Below, in pieces: positions 25,880-36,600 of a stretch of 64,000 nt of DNA. The notes beneath the pieces are model-generated. The model worked only from the letters and a program-made list of their open reading frames with translations, was not told the DNA's origin and did no database searches. Location: the NCBI GenBank assembly GCA_030267565.1, contig BRXU01000046.1, forward strand, positions 615,001 to 679,000, written 5' to 3'. Within the stretch, counting starts at the first letter, position 1; each line of letters begins with the position of its first letter. Position numbers and translations under genes: made by a program. Source of the stretch: Pleodorina starrii (lineage: Eukaryota; Chlorophyta; Chlorophyceae; Chlamydomonadales; Volvocaceae).

Positions 25880-27946
25880 CTAACGCTTGCCATCTTTGCG
25901 GTCCGCCTTCTTGCCCCTGCTGCCGTCCTTGATCAACCCGGCCTTCAGCTTGCGCTGAAAGACGTCGCACTTTCGCAAGTGCGACGGCGGGAAGCCGTCG
26001 GGGAACTCCTCGGCGCAGTGAATGCACCTGGGGGGCTTCTTGTCTCCGTCCTCGGAGCGCTCGGAGCGTTTCCGCTTCTGCTTGCGAGGTTGGGAGGGGG
26101 TAGAAACAGCGGCCACCGTAGCGTGGGCGTTAGAAGCGGATTTCGCAATGTTAGCACGAAGCTCCTGGCTCAGTGCAAAGCGAATGAGATCTTCCACCGA
26201 GACCCAGTCCTTGCCCAGGGCGTCCGTAGCGCATGCCTTCTTAAGTGCGGGGAGAAGCCCGTGAAGGTACCAGAAAATCTGATCCACCTGAGACATGCCC
26301 TTGGCGTCCCGCACGATCGTGCGGAAGCGCTGCGTGTACAGGTTGACCTTTTCGCCCGGTTTCATGCTGTGCTCCCCCGCGTGAAAGCGTTCGCGTGCGG
26401 ACTGGGCAGTGTGACGGCGGATATCGCCGAACTGGACGAGGAAATCGGTGCGCAGCTGCTCGCGCGTCACGACGACCCCGCTAGTCAGCGCGTCGCCCAT
26501 GTATCCCACCACCCACTCTTGTGCAGCCCCCGTGGTGAAGAACGCTAGGTTCTGAATGGGGTTGATGTGAGTGGTGTCGCAGTAGGTGATGAAGGTATCG
26601 AACCACGTTTGCACGCACGTGACATGCTTGTCCGTGGCCCCCGTGAACTTATACGGCTCCGGAACCTTCTTTCTCACCTCCTGGCTTTGCCAGCCGCCGG
26701 CGGTACTGCCGCCGGCGCCGCCGTTGCTTCCGCCCGCGCCGCCGTTGCTGCGGAGGCTGGCCAGCGCCGCCTGGACGTCCGCATCCCGCGGCATATCAAA
26801 TTCCAGGTGCGACAGGTAGGCGCGTGGGTCCAGCTCGGCGCCGGACAGAGGCGCCCAGTCGTGCAGGCGCATGTAGCCATTGCCGCGCTCCTGCCAGGAG
26901 GCGACGAGCTCCGACGCCGACATCTTGGCAGCCTGGGCCGGCGTTAGTAGGCTGGCGAACGTTTTAGCGAAGCCCTTCATGGCTTTGCTGCGCTCGCGGC
27001 CCGAGCGCATGTCCGTCTTCTTCAGCTCCGCAAGGATGTGCTTGCGGGTGGACTTGATGATGCGGCCCGCCGGCGACGCGTCATCGTCGTCGCTGCTGTC
27101 GCTCTCCTCAGAGCTGGTGTCCGAGGAGGGGCCATCTGCGCCTGCGCCATCGGCTTCCATGGCGTCAGCCGCCGCCGCTGCGGCCATGCCCGCCGCTGCA
27201 GCTGCGGCCGCTGCCTGGTTGCCATTAGCGTTGCTCGCCTTGAACTCGGCAAAGCGCGCGTCCATGAGCGTCACAATCTGGCCCATGGCGTGTTGAAACA
27301 CGTTGGTGCACACCTGGTGCACCTGCGCCAGCGCCTGCTGAGAAAGGCCTTGTTGTGCCTCCACACCCGGTTGACCGGGTGCGGCCGGCTGGCCGGCCGC
27401 GGTTGCCGCGGCATCGAGAGCCGGGGCGACGTTGCGGCCGTCCTGCCCGGCAGCGAGGGCCTGCTGCTGCTGTTGCTGCTGGAGCTGCATGGCCTGTCCG
27501 AACTGCTCCTGGCTGTTTAAGGCAGCCGCAAGGGCCGCCGCCGGCGCCGCAGGGTCCATGTTGATGCTCTGCGCAAACGCAACGAGATCAGCGGCAGGCA
27601 GCGAAGTGAAGTTAGCAGGCAATTGAATGTCTTTCATGTCTGCAAACTTTTTAATGAAAGTCCGCCATACGCGTCGCGCGCTTGCATTTGCGATGGTAGC
27701 GGCGACTTGCGGCGGAAGAGTTTGTGGCTGAATGCCGGCCTCAGGCATAGATCCTTTGGCCTTAGTTGCTCCTTGAGGAGACGAATTAGTACCCGTAACC
27801 GCGACTGGAGTCGCTCCGGGGAGAGGATTGGTGTGATCGGCCGCAGCCGGCTCACGACCTGATACGACTGGAGTCGCATCATCCTCAGGAATATTAAAGG
27901 AAGGTTGTTTAGGAACAGCCTTGGTCTTGTCCTTCTTCTTGGCCAT
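25880..27946 (-). CDS. Chromovirus Gag
   Basis: 688 codons from ATG at 27946 to TAG at 25880. The N-terminus is basic (MAKKKDKTK). Then follow Ala/Gln-rich stretches with a run of seven Gln (about residue 155), an acidic Ser/Asp tract (EESDSSDDDDAS, about residue 280) and a Gly/Asn-rich linker. A retrotransposon Gag domain (about residues 420-600) has YKFTGATDKHVTCVQTWFDTF and REQLRTDFLVQFGD. Near the C-terminus there is a C-x2-C-x11-H-x3-C finger (CIHC...HLRKC) in a basic context, which is wider than the usual C-x2-C-x4-H-x4-C knuckle. It forms the particle shell and binds RNA (family knowledge). The TAG is followed in the same frame by pol. Confidence 0.92.
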   Translation of the reverse strand: MAKKKDKTKAVPKQPSFNIPEDDATPVVSGREPAAADHTNPLPGATPVAVTGTNSSPQGATKAKGSMPEAGIQPQTLPPQVAATIANASARRVWRTFIKKFADMKDIQLPANFTSLPAADLVAFAQSINMDPAAPAAALAAALNSQEQFGQAMQLQQQQQQQALAAGQDGRNVAPALDAAATAAGQPAAPGQPGVEAQQGLSQQALAQVHQVCTNVFQHAMGQIVTLMDARFAEFKASNANGNQAAAAAAAAGMAAAAAADAMEADGAGADGPSSDTSSEESDSSDDDDASPAGRIIKSTRKHILAELKKTDMRSGRERSKAMKGFAKTFASLLTPAQAAKMSASELVASWQERGNGYMRLHDWAPLSGAELDPRAYLSHLEFDMPRDADVQAALASLRSNGGAGGSNGGAGGSTAGGWQSQEVRKKVPEPYKFTGATDKHVTCVQTWFDTFITYCDTTHINPIQNLAFFTTGAAQEWVVGYMGDALTSGVVVTREQLRTDFLVQFGDIRRHTAQSARERFHAGEHSMKPGEKVNLYTQRFRTIVRDAKGMSQVDQIFWYLHGLLPALKKACATDALGKDWVSVEDLIRFALSQELRANIAKSASNAHATVAAVSTPSQPRKQKRKRSERSEDGDKKPPRCIHCAEEFPDGFPPSHLRKCDVFQRKLKAGLIKDGSRGKKADRKDGKR

Positions 27947-27969
27947 TCTTGGTCGGCGAAGGCGACCTA

Positions 27970-27982
27970 GAACTCGATGCCA
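27970..27982 (-). promoter_or_regulatory. Primer-binding-site candidate
   Basis: Two nucleotides inside the 5' LTR the minus strand reads TGGCATCGAGTTC, beginning with the TGG that pairs with a tRNA CCA end. I could not match it to a particular tRNA. The leader between LTR and gag ATG is only 38 nt. Confidence 0.6.
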
Positions 27983-27984
27983 AT

Positions 27985-28203
27985 TGTAACGTTTAAGCTA
28001 CGCTACGCAGCGGAAGGGAACTCACCGAGGTACCAGGCGTCGCCAGAGCGACGACCGAAGAACGACCAGTTGAAGGAGACGAAGACGGCGCCCACCTAAA
28101 CAGCTTACCAAGCACTAATCTAACTAATATCAGAAACATACAGTAGTAAGAGGTGGTGTCAACAGACACCTGAGAAATAGAATTCAATCCCATAAGCTCC
28201 ACC

Positions 28204-28204
<1 letters not shown>
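27985..28204 (-). repeat. 5' LTR, 3' part (220 bp)
   Basis: Matches 21190-21409 of the 3' LTR without visible differences. It is cut at 28204 by the L1-type insertion and continues at 30522. Confidence 0.95.
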
Positions 28205-28242
<38 letters not shown>

Positions 28243-30511
28243 TTACAAGCTTCAACGAGCTCGTACGGCTCAAACGAACCCGGAGGCTCATGAACCGCTT
28301 CAGCCAAGCAGAAAAGCAAACGGAAACAAGAGAAACAGTAACCAAAGAAACGATGTAACGTCAGGATACAGGAGAAGCACAGACGAATGGCATAACTTGA
28401 AAGATAGATGCCAAGCACAACTTTACGAAGAGATGCATTCTCGCCGTAAGCGGAACATTTCAAAAATAGCACTCGCAAGACCACGCTGGTCGTCAACTTG
28501 CATGACATCGTTAACACACGCACTAACGGGCACACCCAAATCCCAAAGCCTCTGCCGCGCAGACGCAAGCGCGGAGCACTCCAGCAGAAAATGCTTCTCA
28601 TCCTCCACAGCACCATTAGAGCGACACGTCTTACACACACGAAGCTCCCTAGACCTGCTGCTCTCGCTATTAATCGCTAAGTCAGACACACACAAACGAA
28701 AACGAAGTAAGGAACGGTGGTGCGCCGGCGGGATGTACCCCTCGAACTGCTTCGGTAACCCCATCCAGTGCTTGTAACGGCACATCTTAACACCAGGCTT
28801 CCTGCCGTCCGAAACGAAAGCGCCCGGGTCCACCGCCAACCTATCACTGCCCCAATCGTCGTTGACGCGACCCCTGAGGGTGTCCATCAGCGCCTCAACG
28901 TCAAGCCTGCACGCCGAAAAACGCCTAACCCTAGTGTCCATGTTACCCGCCGCCGCTTCTTCGCCCCAGTCGTGCCCTAAGAGGTTCAGAACCCGAATGA
29001 CCTTGGAGCCCCAACCGTCTGCCTGCAGATCCGATTCCAAAGCCAAACGGATCTCATGACGAAAGGCGCTGTGATACACGTTGCTAGTGTCCTCCACCAA
29101 ACTGTTCCAAAAACGAAAAACGGATTCAGCCCAATGCAACTGTAGAGGCACCTGCCCGAGCTCTCTAAACAACAACTGCAGGGGTGGAACGGCAGCTCCG
29201 ACCAGCTGTTTCATAAACGAGATTTGTAGCTTGACCATACGGTCCCGGATAGCGGCCTCAAAATAACAAGAACGCGGAGCTTCGTTAGCCGGAAAACCCC
29301 TCTCTATCATGGCTAAAACCAGGTCAGCGCCCCATAGCTGCGAACCGTACGAAAGAACAGAGCGAACTTGAGCGTTGAAACATTTCATACCAACTGAGGG
29401 GAGCAACAGCCCCTGCCGACGCAGCTTGCTAAGCAGAGAGAACATGGCCCGCCGGCCCGCAGCATGAAGCTCGTCCGTGCAGGACGAGAAAGCGCTGTTA
29501 GGACCAAAATGCAGCCCGAGATAGCGTGCGCGCGTCTTCCAAGTGATAGGTCGGACCACCGGCAACCCGTCCTCCGTCACGCGCATAGTAGCCAAGTCGC
29601 TGATCGCATAAAAGTGGCTCCTGACCTGGGCATTGGGGTGGAAAAACAGCAGCTCGCACTTCTTCGCATTAACGGTAAGACCGAACGCTTCCGACCACTC
29701 CCGCAGCGCTGCAAGCAGGCTCATCAAACGACGCTTTGTCGCAGCAAAAAGGCTTAGATCGTCCGCGTAAAAAGCTAAGGGCACGCGACGGCCTTCCACG
29801 TTAGTGCAATCCTGAGCCGCCATGGCAACTGGGAGCGCGACATCCAGGGCGTCAACGTAATCGGCATAACCTTCCACAAAAAACCCGAACAGCGTAGGAC
29901 TCATTGGACAACCTTGCTTCACCCCTTGTGAGGAGGGGAACGCCTCTCCCGTCGCGCCGTTCACTTTGACCCGCAGTTCCACCCGCTCGTAACAACGCTT
30001 CAGGGCCTCCAGCGCTGCGCCCTTGACCCCTCTTTCTTCAAGGCGAGTCCACAATAAGCCCCTATTCACCCGATCAAATGCCTTCTCAAAATCGATCTGA
30101 CAGATAAAGAGCCCCTGGCCCGGTGCGTTGGGATGGTCCCTACGGCAACGGTCCGTAAGGTGCCGTACCAAAAACAAATTATGCATGGTGCCACGCTTGG
30201 GCCTGAAACCTCCCTGGTAAGGACTGCGCGCTCCGCAACCCTCTCCCCACGCCTTCAACCGCCGGTCCAGCAAAAACGCGTAAAGCTTAGAGAGAGCCCC
30301 GCCGACAGCCAAACCGCGGTAATTGCTCGGGTCATGCGCGTCGCCCTTTTTGTGAAGAGGGGTGATGACCGAAACCTCGAACTGCTTGGGATAGTCCCCA
30401 GTCGACCGAATATGCTCCAAAAGACGCAGCAGGTAGGGCGCAAGGACAAAGTCCTCTTTGTTCTCTATCGAACGAGTGGCGTATTTGTAGCATTCCGCGG
30501 GTGCCAGCTCG
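28205..30511 (-). mobile_element. 5'-truncated L1-type LINE inserted in the 5' LTR
   Basis: 2,307 bp flanked by a 10-bp TSD AGCTCCACCA (28195-28204 and 30512-30521). Read on minus, it ends in TAAC and then about twelve ATC triplets (28205-28243), a typical LINE microsatellite tail. The 5' end is truncated within the RT ORF, so the endonuclease is lost. It is the youngest insertion in the window because it sits in the youngest LTR element. Confidence 0.93.
28423..30511 (-). CDS. L1-type LINE ORF2 fragment: reverse transcriptase and C-terminal zinc region
   Basis: About 695 codons, 5'-truncated; the frame runs by chance into LTR sequence to 30588. RT blocks: VSVITPLHKKGD...NYRGLAV (about 30370-30290), YQGGFRPKRGT (about 30220), ICQIDFEKAFDRV (about 30090), QGVKQGCPMSP (about 29920), FYADDLSLFA (about 29770) and ARYLGLHFGP (about 29520). 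Near the C-terminus CKTCRSNG...EDEKHFLLEC (about 28630-28585) is the Cys/His motif common in LINE ORF2 tails. No RNase H or second endonuclease follows, which separates it from the Dualen element. The RT is uninterrupted, but the element is dead on arrival because its upstream part is missing. Confidence 0.9.
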
Positions 30512-30521
30512 AGCTCCACCA

Positions 30522-30675
30522 GTCGGCATATGAGGCCGACGCCTTGAGATCTTGATGTACGACAGGGCTCCGCAATTATCGTCTCCAACTAATCCAACGG
30601 TCGTTCCTCACTTTAGTGAGTTCCGTTAACCATTGGTTATAAGTCGGAAATATTATAAGTATAATTATCGTTACA
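30522..30675 (-). repeat. 5' LTR, 5' part (154 bp)
   Basis: Matches 21410-21563 without visible differences and ends CGTTACA at 30675, next to the TSD TGTCT (30676-30680). Adding 27985-28204 gives 374 bp, the same as the 3' LTR. Confidence 0.95.
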
Positions 30676-30680
30676 TGTCT

Positions 30681-33600
30681 TGTGTAAAATGGCGGACACG
30701 GCACATTTCTCGTGGTTCACTTCCAGGCCTGCCCACTTTGCATATTTGCCTATTTTTTCGCATTGAGTCGTAAGGTCTGAGAGCGTGTTGGTTATTGCTG
30801 CTAGATCATCTGCGTAAGCAGCGGAGCTACAATGGTATCTTTCGTTATCTTTGTCCGTTAAGCAACCGTACTTGTAGCCTCGGCCGCCAACATGTAGCCA
30901 TCGCAGAAGGGGCTCAAGAAAAATGATGAAGAGTAGCGGGGAGAGCGTGTCGCCCTGCACTGTTCCTCGTTCGATGTGGATGTCGGGTGTCCGTCCGTGC
31001 TCGGTACGAATGCATGTGCGTGCTTGGCTGTAGAGATCGCGTACAACCTCGATCAGGTCCAGTGGTAGGCCTAGGTCATACATAATCTGCAATAGCTTAT
31101 CGTGGTCGATGGTGTTAAAAGCACTCGAGAAGTCAACGTATAGGATGTATAGGTCTCGTCGGGTGAGGCCCGCGTCTTCTATGCTGTGCAGGAGATTGAG
31201 GATTTGGCGTTCAGTGTTTCTGTGTTTAAGGAAGCCTTCTTGGGCTTCACTGAAGAGGTCAGCAGAAGGTGCAAACTTGGATGTGGACAGCGTGATGAGA
31301 CTTGTCCATAATTTATAGAGCGTGTTGGCGAGGGCTATGGGTCTCTTATTTTTAATGAGGAGGGGGTCGCCGTTCGGCTTAGGTATAAGGACTGTGTCTG
31401 ACGTTGTCCAGGGTAAAGGTGTTTCTGCTTTGACCCACATGAGGATCAGCAGGTTATGTATGTCACATTTTAAGGGGGCAGGGAGAGCTTTGAGTAATTC
31501 ATTGGGTATGCCATCAGGCCCAGGCGCCTTGTTACGGGAGAGAAACTGAATGCAAGTGTCGAAATTGGTGGGGTCGGCGATATGCGGGAGCAGGGCATGG
31601 TTACCAGGCGCGTCGTACGCATGAAGTGTGAACGTGTCTGGGGCGTAGGCCTCGGCCCATGGGTATTGCCTATGCACGTCTTCTGGTAGGAATTTCCCTG
31701 TGCGGGCCCCAATGGCTGGGGCCGCCTGGCGTGAAAAATATGTATGTAGGGCATCGAGGATATCAGCGGGATCTGTGCGGACTAGTCCATCGTGTGGGTG
31801 TCTGATGGCGGGTATCCCTTTTTGCTGTGCCTCTCCTTTGTTGAAGATAACTCGGTGTCCTTGCTTCGGGCGAACCGCAAGCATTCGTTGAAATCTGCGT
31901 TTTGCGTTCTTTATATTTTCGCTTTTTCGGTCGGAGGTAGCTTTCCTTAGCAACTGGCCAACTTCTCGCAGTCTTTTGCGGAGACCATTGATGCGTGTCC
32001 CGATCGCGTTATCGGGGCTTCCAGTGGTTATACGCGATGGGGCGGTGTTTTTGTCGTTCATGTCATCTATTTCCATGGGGCCTATTGCCTGCGCCGCAGC
32101 AGGCGTGGGTTCCTGCCGTATTGTGTCTTTTTCGTTTTGTGTAGGCTGTGCCACGTGTTGACCTCCTGTATTGGGAGAGAGTGCCGTTACGTTTTCGGGT
32201 GTGGGCTCAACTGTGTTTCTCACAGCCTCCCCGGCAGCGGTATCCTGCATTTCGGCTGGGTTGGTATCGGTTGTGTAGGTTGTTATTTCGATGCCTAGTT
32301 CCTTGGTCCGCCGATAGATTTGCTCGAGCTCCGATTTTACCTTCCTGTGCTCGTGGTGGAGCTGTTTGACCTTACGTCCCACGACCCTGGTTGCGTGTAG
32401 TTTTCCAGTTCGTGGGGGCTTGTGCTCGCAGTGACTCAGGAGTGTGTCGAGAGCGTGCGTTAAGATTTGCTGTAGATCTTCCGCACAGCTGGTAACGTTG
32501 GTTTGGCTGACATCCGGGTGACTCCGCAGTTCACGCAAGCGGAGGGCTGCACTTCTACCGGTTCCGTCCTCTTCTGTTAGGGCAGCAGTTACAGCCGTCA
32601 GAGCAGGCTGAAGTCGGTCATGTAATTGTGCCATGTCTGAGGCTAGTTCGTTTTCGAGCGTCTCCCTCACTGTATCCAAAGTGGATTTTGTGATTGGTAG
32701 TTTGACGGTTTGCCATTTTGTTGAGGTAGGTGTGGTGTCGGCGGTATTTGGGTTATGCGCTGCTGAGGTGGGGCAGTCAAATAGTCGGACAGCTTCAATG
32801 GGCATTCTTCCGTGAAGAGGTTTGTGGTCGAAGTGGCCTCCGGGCACGGTAACTGTCTCATATGCTGAGACTCCGGACGTTATCTTGTAGAGGTCTAATC
32901 TTGTTGTGAGGATCTTATTGCATAGGATGTCATCGATTCGGCTTTCATGCGCGATGGAGCCGTTTTTGAACTGGCGATAGGTGTATTGCCGTCCTTCCGC
33001 AGCTATGAGCGGGGTTAGGGGTTTCAGGTTGTTTTCGGACACAAAGGTGCGGTGGCAGACGTCATCCGCGTCGAGGGTCGCAGTGGATCTGTCAGCAGCT
33101 TGCAGGGCAGCATTAAAATCTCCAGCTATAATCACATGCTCCTTATGGTTGTCTGCATGCGTGAGTACGTCCGCACAATATTTGTATATGGACTTGCGTG
33201 TAGATGTCAGTTCTGGCGTGTAAACGCCTATGATGTGTAGGGTTGTGCTATGCGGAGTGCATACGGTGCAGTGGCATACGTATCCTTGCAGGTTACGTGG
33301 ATGCTGCTCACATGTAGCGCTTCCGGCCGATGCAAACCTATCCGAGATAGCAATCACGACTCCTGCTTGCCTTACGGGAGCCGGTTGTCCCAACTTGTTC
33401 TTTTTGTTGGGGAATGTGCTGCCCCAGGCATTGTAACCGGGGAAATGCATCTTCATCCGGCCGTTTAGGCCGCATTTGCCGAGCTTTGTTTCGGTAAGTA
33501 CAAGGATATCCGCCCTCCAGTCAAGTGTATTGCAGAGAACATCGTATAGGTGTCCTTGTAAGCCTCTCACGTTGTGTGTGACAACGTGTAAGTAACGATG

Positions 33601-36600
33601 TGACGTGGTGCCTGTCGTTTGCAGCGGACTTTGCTCGGGTTGCGGGGAGGTGCCAGCTTGTCCGGCCTCAGCATTGTAGTTAGGCTCAAGGGGGGTCCCT
33701 GGTCTTCTATGTTTCTGTCGTTGGAAGGCTTCCAGAATGGTGGTTTGGGTATCGTCTATTTTGTGGCGTCTTTTCCGTCCCATCTTGATTTTGTCGCCTG
33801 CGCGCTCTTGTATGGTTTGCATTGCCGCAGGGTTGCATCTTTCAGTGGTGCGCCGTGGTGCTTCTATGTTTGCGTTGTTAGGGGCCGTGAGGTCATGTGG
33901 TTGCGCTAGCGGCATCTCATTGTCAGCAGGCAGCGGTTGCACAAGGGCCGCCGCCGGTCGGTTCGCGTTAGCCTGTAGGGTTTGGGGCCAGGTATCTTGC
34001 CGTGGGACAGTTGTTGTGGCATGGGCGGGAAGACCCCTCTGGACGGCCATGGCGTATGTTCTGAGAACCGCTGGTTCCTCGATTGGGTGAATTTGTGGGT
34101 TGACGGCTGCATCTCTGATTTGTGCTGTGTGAGCTCCCGCTTCCAAATTTTCGGGAGGTGCATTTTGTTGCAGGTCGCTGGGGGCGGTAGCTCCTGGGGT
34201 GTCTCCCAGTGGTTCCTCGATCCTGACCGCTGGGTGTCGGGCTGCCGGCCATCCTGGTGGTGGTAAAACCTCCTTAAGCTCGTTTGCCATGTTGGTGGTG
34301 GCGAGAATGTCAACGCTATCGAGGTACTGAACGCCGCCCTGTAACTCTTGCCAGTCCACTTGTGTCTTTAGTAGTTTTGATTGCACGTGTTCCGAGTCGA
34401 TAAGATGCCAGGTATCCCCGATTCGTTTCACGCATACAGCGTGAGGGCGTCCGGACATCTGCAGTACGAATCCGTATTGGGCTGCCAAAGGTGGCAGTGC
34501 GGGGAGGGCACGTCTCCTCACAGCATTGCCCGAGGACAGTGCGCGTGGTGCACTTCTAAGGGCAAGAAACTGCTTTGTCGGGTCTTGTGAGGTGAGATAT
34601 ACATTGTAGCGTAGGTAGTGGTTTATTGCTAGCGTCGTGAAGGCGCCTGTGTGTCTGTTGAATGTTTCGCGCCATAGGGCGCGGCTAGGGTGATTAGTGG
34701 CTTGTAGGTGGTCATCTAAGCGTATGCAGTATTCCAGCACGTGCTCCGGGTTGAGGTAATGTCCCCCAATGAGATTGTTGAGGGCGTGTACTTGGCAGAA
34801 TTGCCTTCGTTGTTGCTCGTGGTGGATTGGTCCGCTTCCATTGATACTTGGGCGGGGCAGTGGCCATGGTATCGGATTAGGGGCCCCTTGCCCATGTTCC
34901 ATGGGATCCTGATGTTCTTGTTCGACAGGTGTGTCTCCCCCTATTTTCCGTCTGTCCCAGTACCCATGTGGTGGGTGTGCGCGTGTCGGTCTGTGCGAAT
35001 TATGGGGATGCCGTTTTTTCAGTCGACGTGCATTGTTGCCAGTCCTGCACTGGTGTCCTTTGTTTTTCGCTGGTGCTGCCCGTTTGGCAGTCTCGGGGTT
35101 TGCCCTTATTTTGTCTGTAGTTGCGAATTTCAGGAGGGTTGGGAGGCCAGCCTTCAGGGCAATGGCAAGGAGCGCGACCGCCTCTTCGTTCTGTCTGATT
35201 TGGCCCATCACTGAGAGCATGGTGATTGCAGCAGTTAGACACGCTGTGTGTTTTTGTGTGCGGAACTTGATGGAGAGGGCAGTGATGACGAGGATTTTAA
35301 TTTCGAATGCTTGCAGTCTATGCAGTAGGAAGTGCAAGGGATCCGTTAGGCATGCCAGTATAGCTATGTAGCGGGTGCCGTTGATGAGGTGGCATAGTAG
35401 CACAAGTTCAGGGCAGGGGTGTGTGGTCATCTGCTTTATTGTTTTCAGCTGGCTGATGATTGGTATGAGGAGATTAGTAGCAGTCAGAATTGCCCACATT
35501 ATCCCGGCGGTTAGGATGATCGATGCTGCGCAGAGGGCTGCACTAAGTGCAGCTAATGGGGTAATGCATGCAAGCATTGGTATTGGGTAAATAGCTGACC
35601 CAAGACTTAGTACGTACAGGGTGTATCTGGGTATTGCCTTTTTGGGTGGTAGCAACGCTTTGGACAGCGTTGTGTTGATGAGATGGCAAGCTGTCCCCAT
35701 CACGGGCAGGGACGCCAGAACCCATGGTACCAGACGGGCATAGAGCATTAGGCATTGGCAAACAATTCTAGCTAGTTGGGCCAAGTAGGTAATTACCGCC
35801 TTCATCGGGTCAGCGGCTGTACATATCGCCTGGGATGCTATCTTTCTAGGATCGGCCCAGTCAGGATAACTAGTTTTGGGATGCAGATCCTTAACAGGGG
35901 CTTCTCCTTGTCTGTTCCTCGTGCAATTGGGGTAAGCACCATCAACGCACCAACTTTGCTCTCTCCATCCGACTTTCCGACATGCCGCTAGCTGTGAGTC
36001 CTCTCCAATATTGCCGGTCCACAGGCAGGTCCACATCCTTTCGTCCTGGCCGCTAGGGTCCTCCAGCCTCCAGTTAGCTGTCCACCTTGTGGGGGGTTTA
36101 TCATGGGAGGGTGTTTGGGGTATGATTGTAGTCTGTTGGGCAGTGGGGCTGGACCATTCTGTGTGATTGATGTATTCATCAGTGGCTTGCTGTATTGCAC
36201 ATGTCAGGTGTGTGCTGCTGGGTAGTTTCCATCTAGAACTAGGTTGTGACACCCGCTGCGCATAGCTATGATATTCAGTTGGCGGCCAAGCAGCAGGGTT
36301 GCTATTTCCAGTCTTACCCATCATCACTGCCAGCAGGTCAATCGTCGCGGTGTCGAGAGGGGCCAGTCCGCCCAAGACCATGGGGGATTCAGCACTGTCT
36401 TCGCCACGCCAGGAGCCAGCGGCATAGGGGCTGTCCTGGTTGGTCACATTCATGCCGACAGTAGCTCCGCTGGCATGTGCCTGCTGGAGGGGTGGCTTCG
36501 TGCCAGCCATTTCCCTTTTGTTATAAACTAAATCGAGGTTGGGCTGGCTGACCTGGTTCGGCTTGCGGTCGAAGAGACTGGCCGCCGCCGAGGCGCGGAG

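Larger units (their letters stand above)
21190..30675 (-). mobile_element. Complete Ty3/Gypsy chromovirus LTR retrotransposon (with nested L1-type LINE)
   Basis: 9,486 bp in place; 7,169 bp after removing the L1-type insert and its TSD. Both ends are TGTAACG...CGTTACA with a 5-bp TSD TGTCT. It has two LTRs of 374 bp, a primer-binding-site candidate just inside the 5' LTR, a polypurine tract next to the 3' LTR, intact gag, and intact pol with protease-RT-RNase H-integrase-chromodomain. The LTRs are identical by eye over all 374 bp, so the insertion is recent. The only structural damage is the LINE inside the 5' LTR, which probably impairs its transcription. It lies in the RT domain of the Dualen LINE. 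Confidence 0.96.

Noticed and set aside
30512..30588. Upstream start of the L1-type RT frame inside the LTR
   Set aside because: The first ~25 codons are LTR sequence (the same peptide appears from the other LTR at 21476); the real protein is 5'-truncated at the insertion point.
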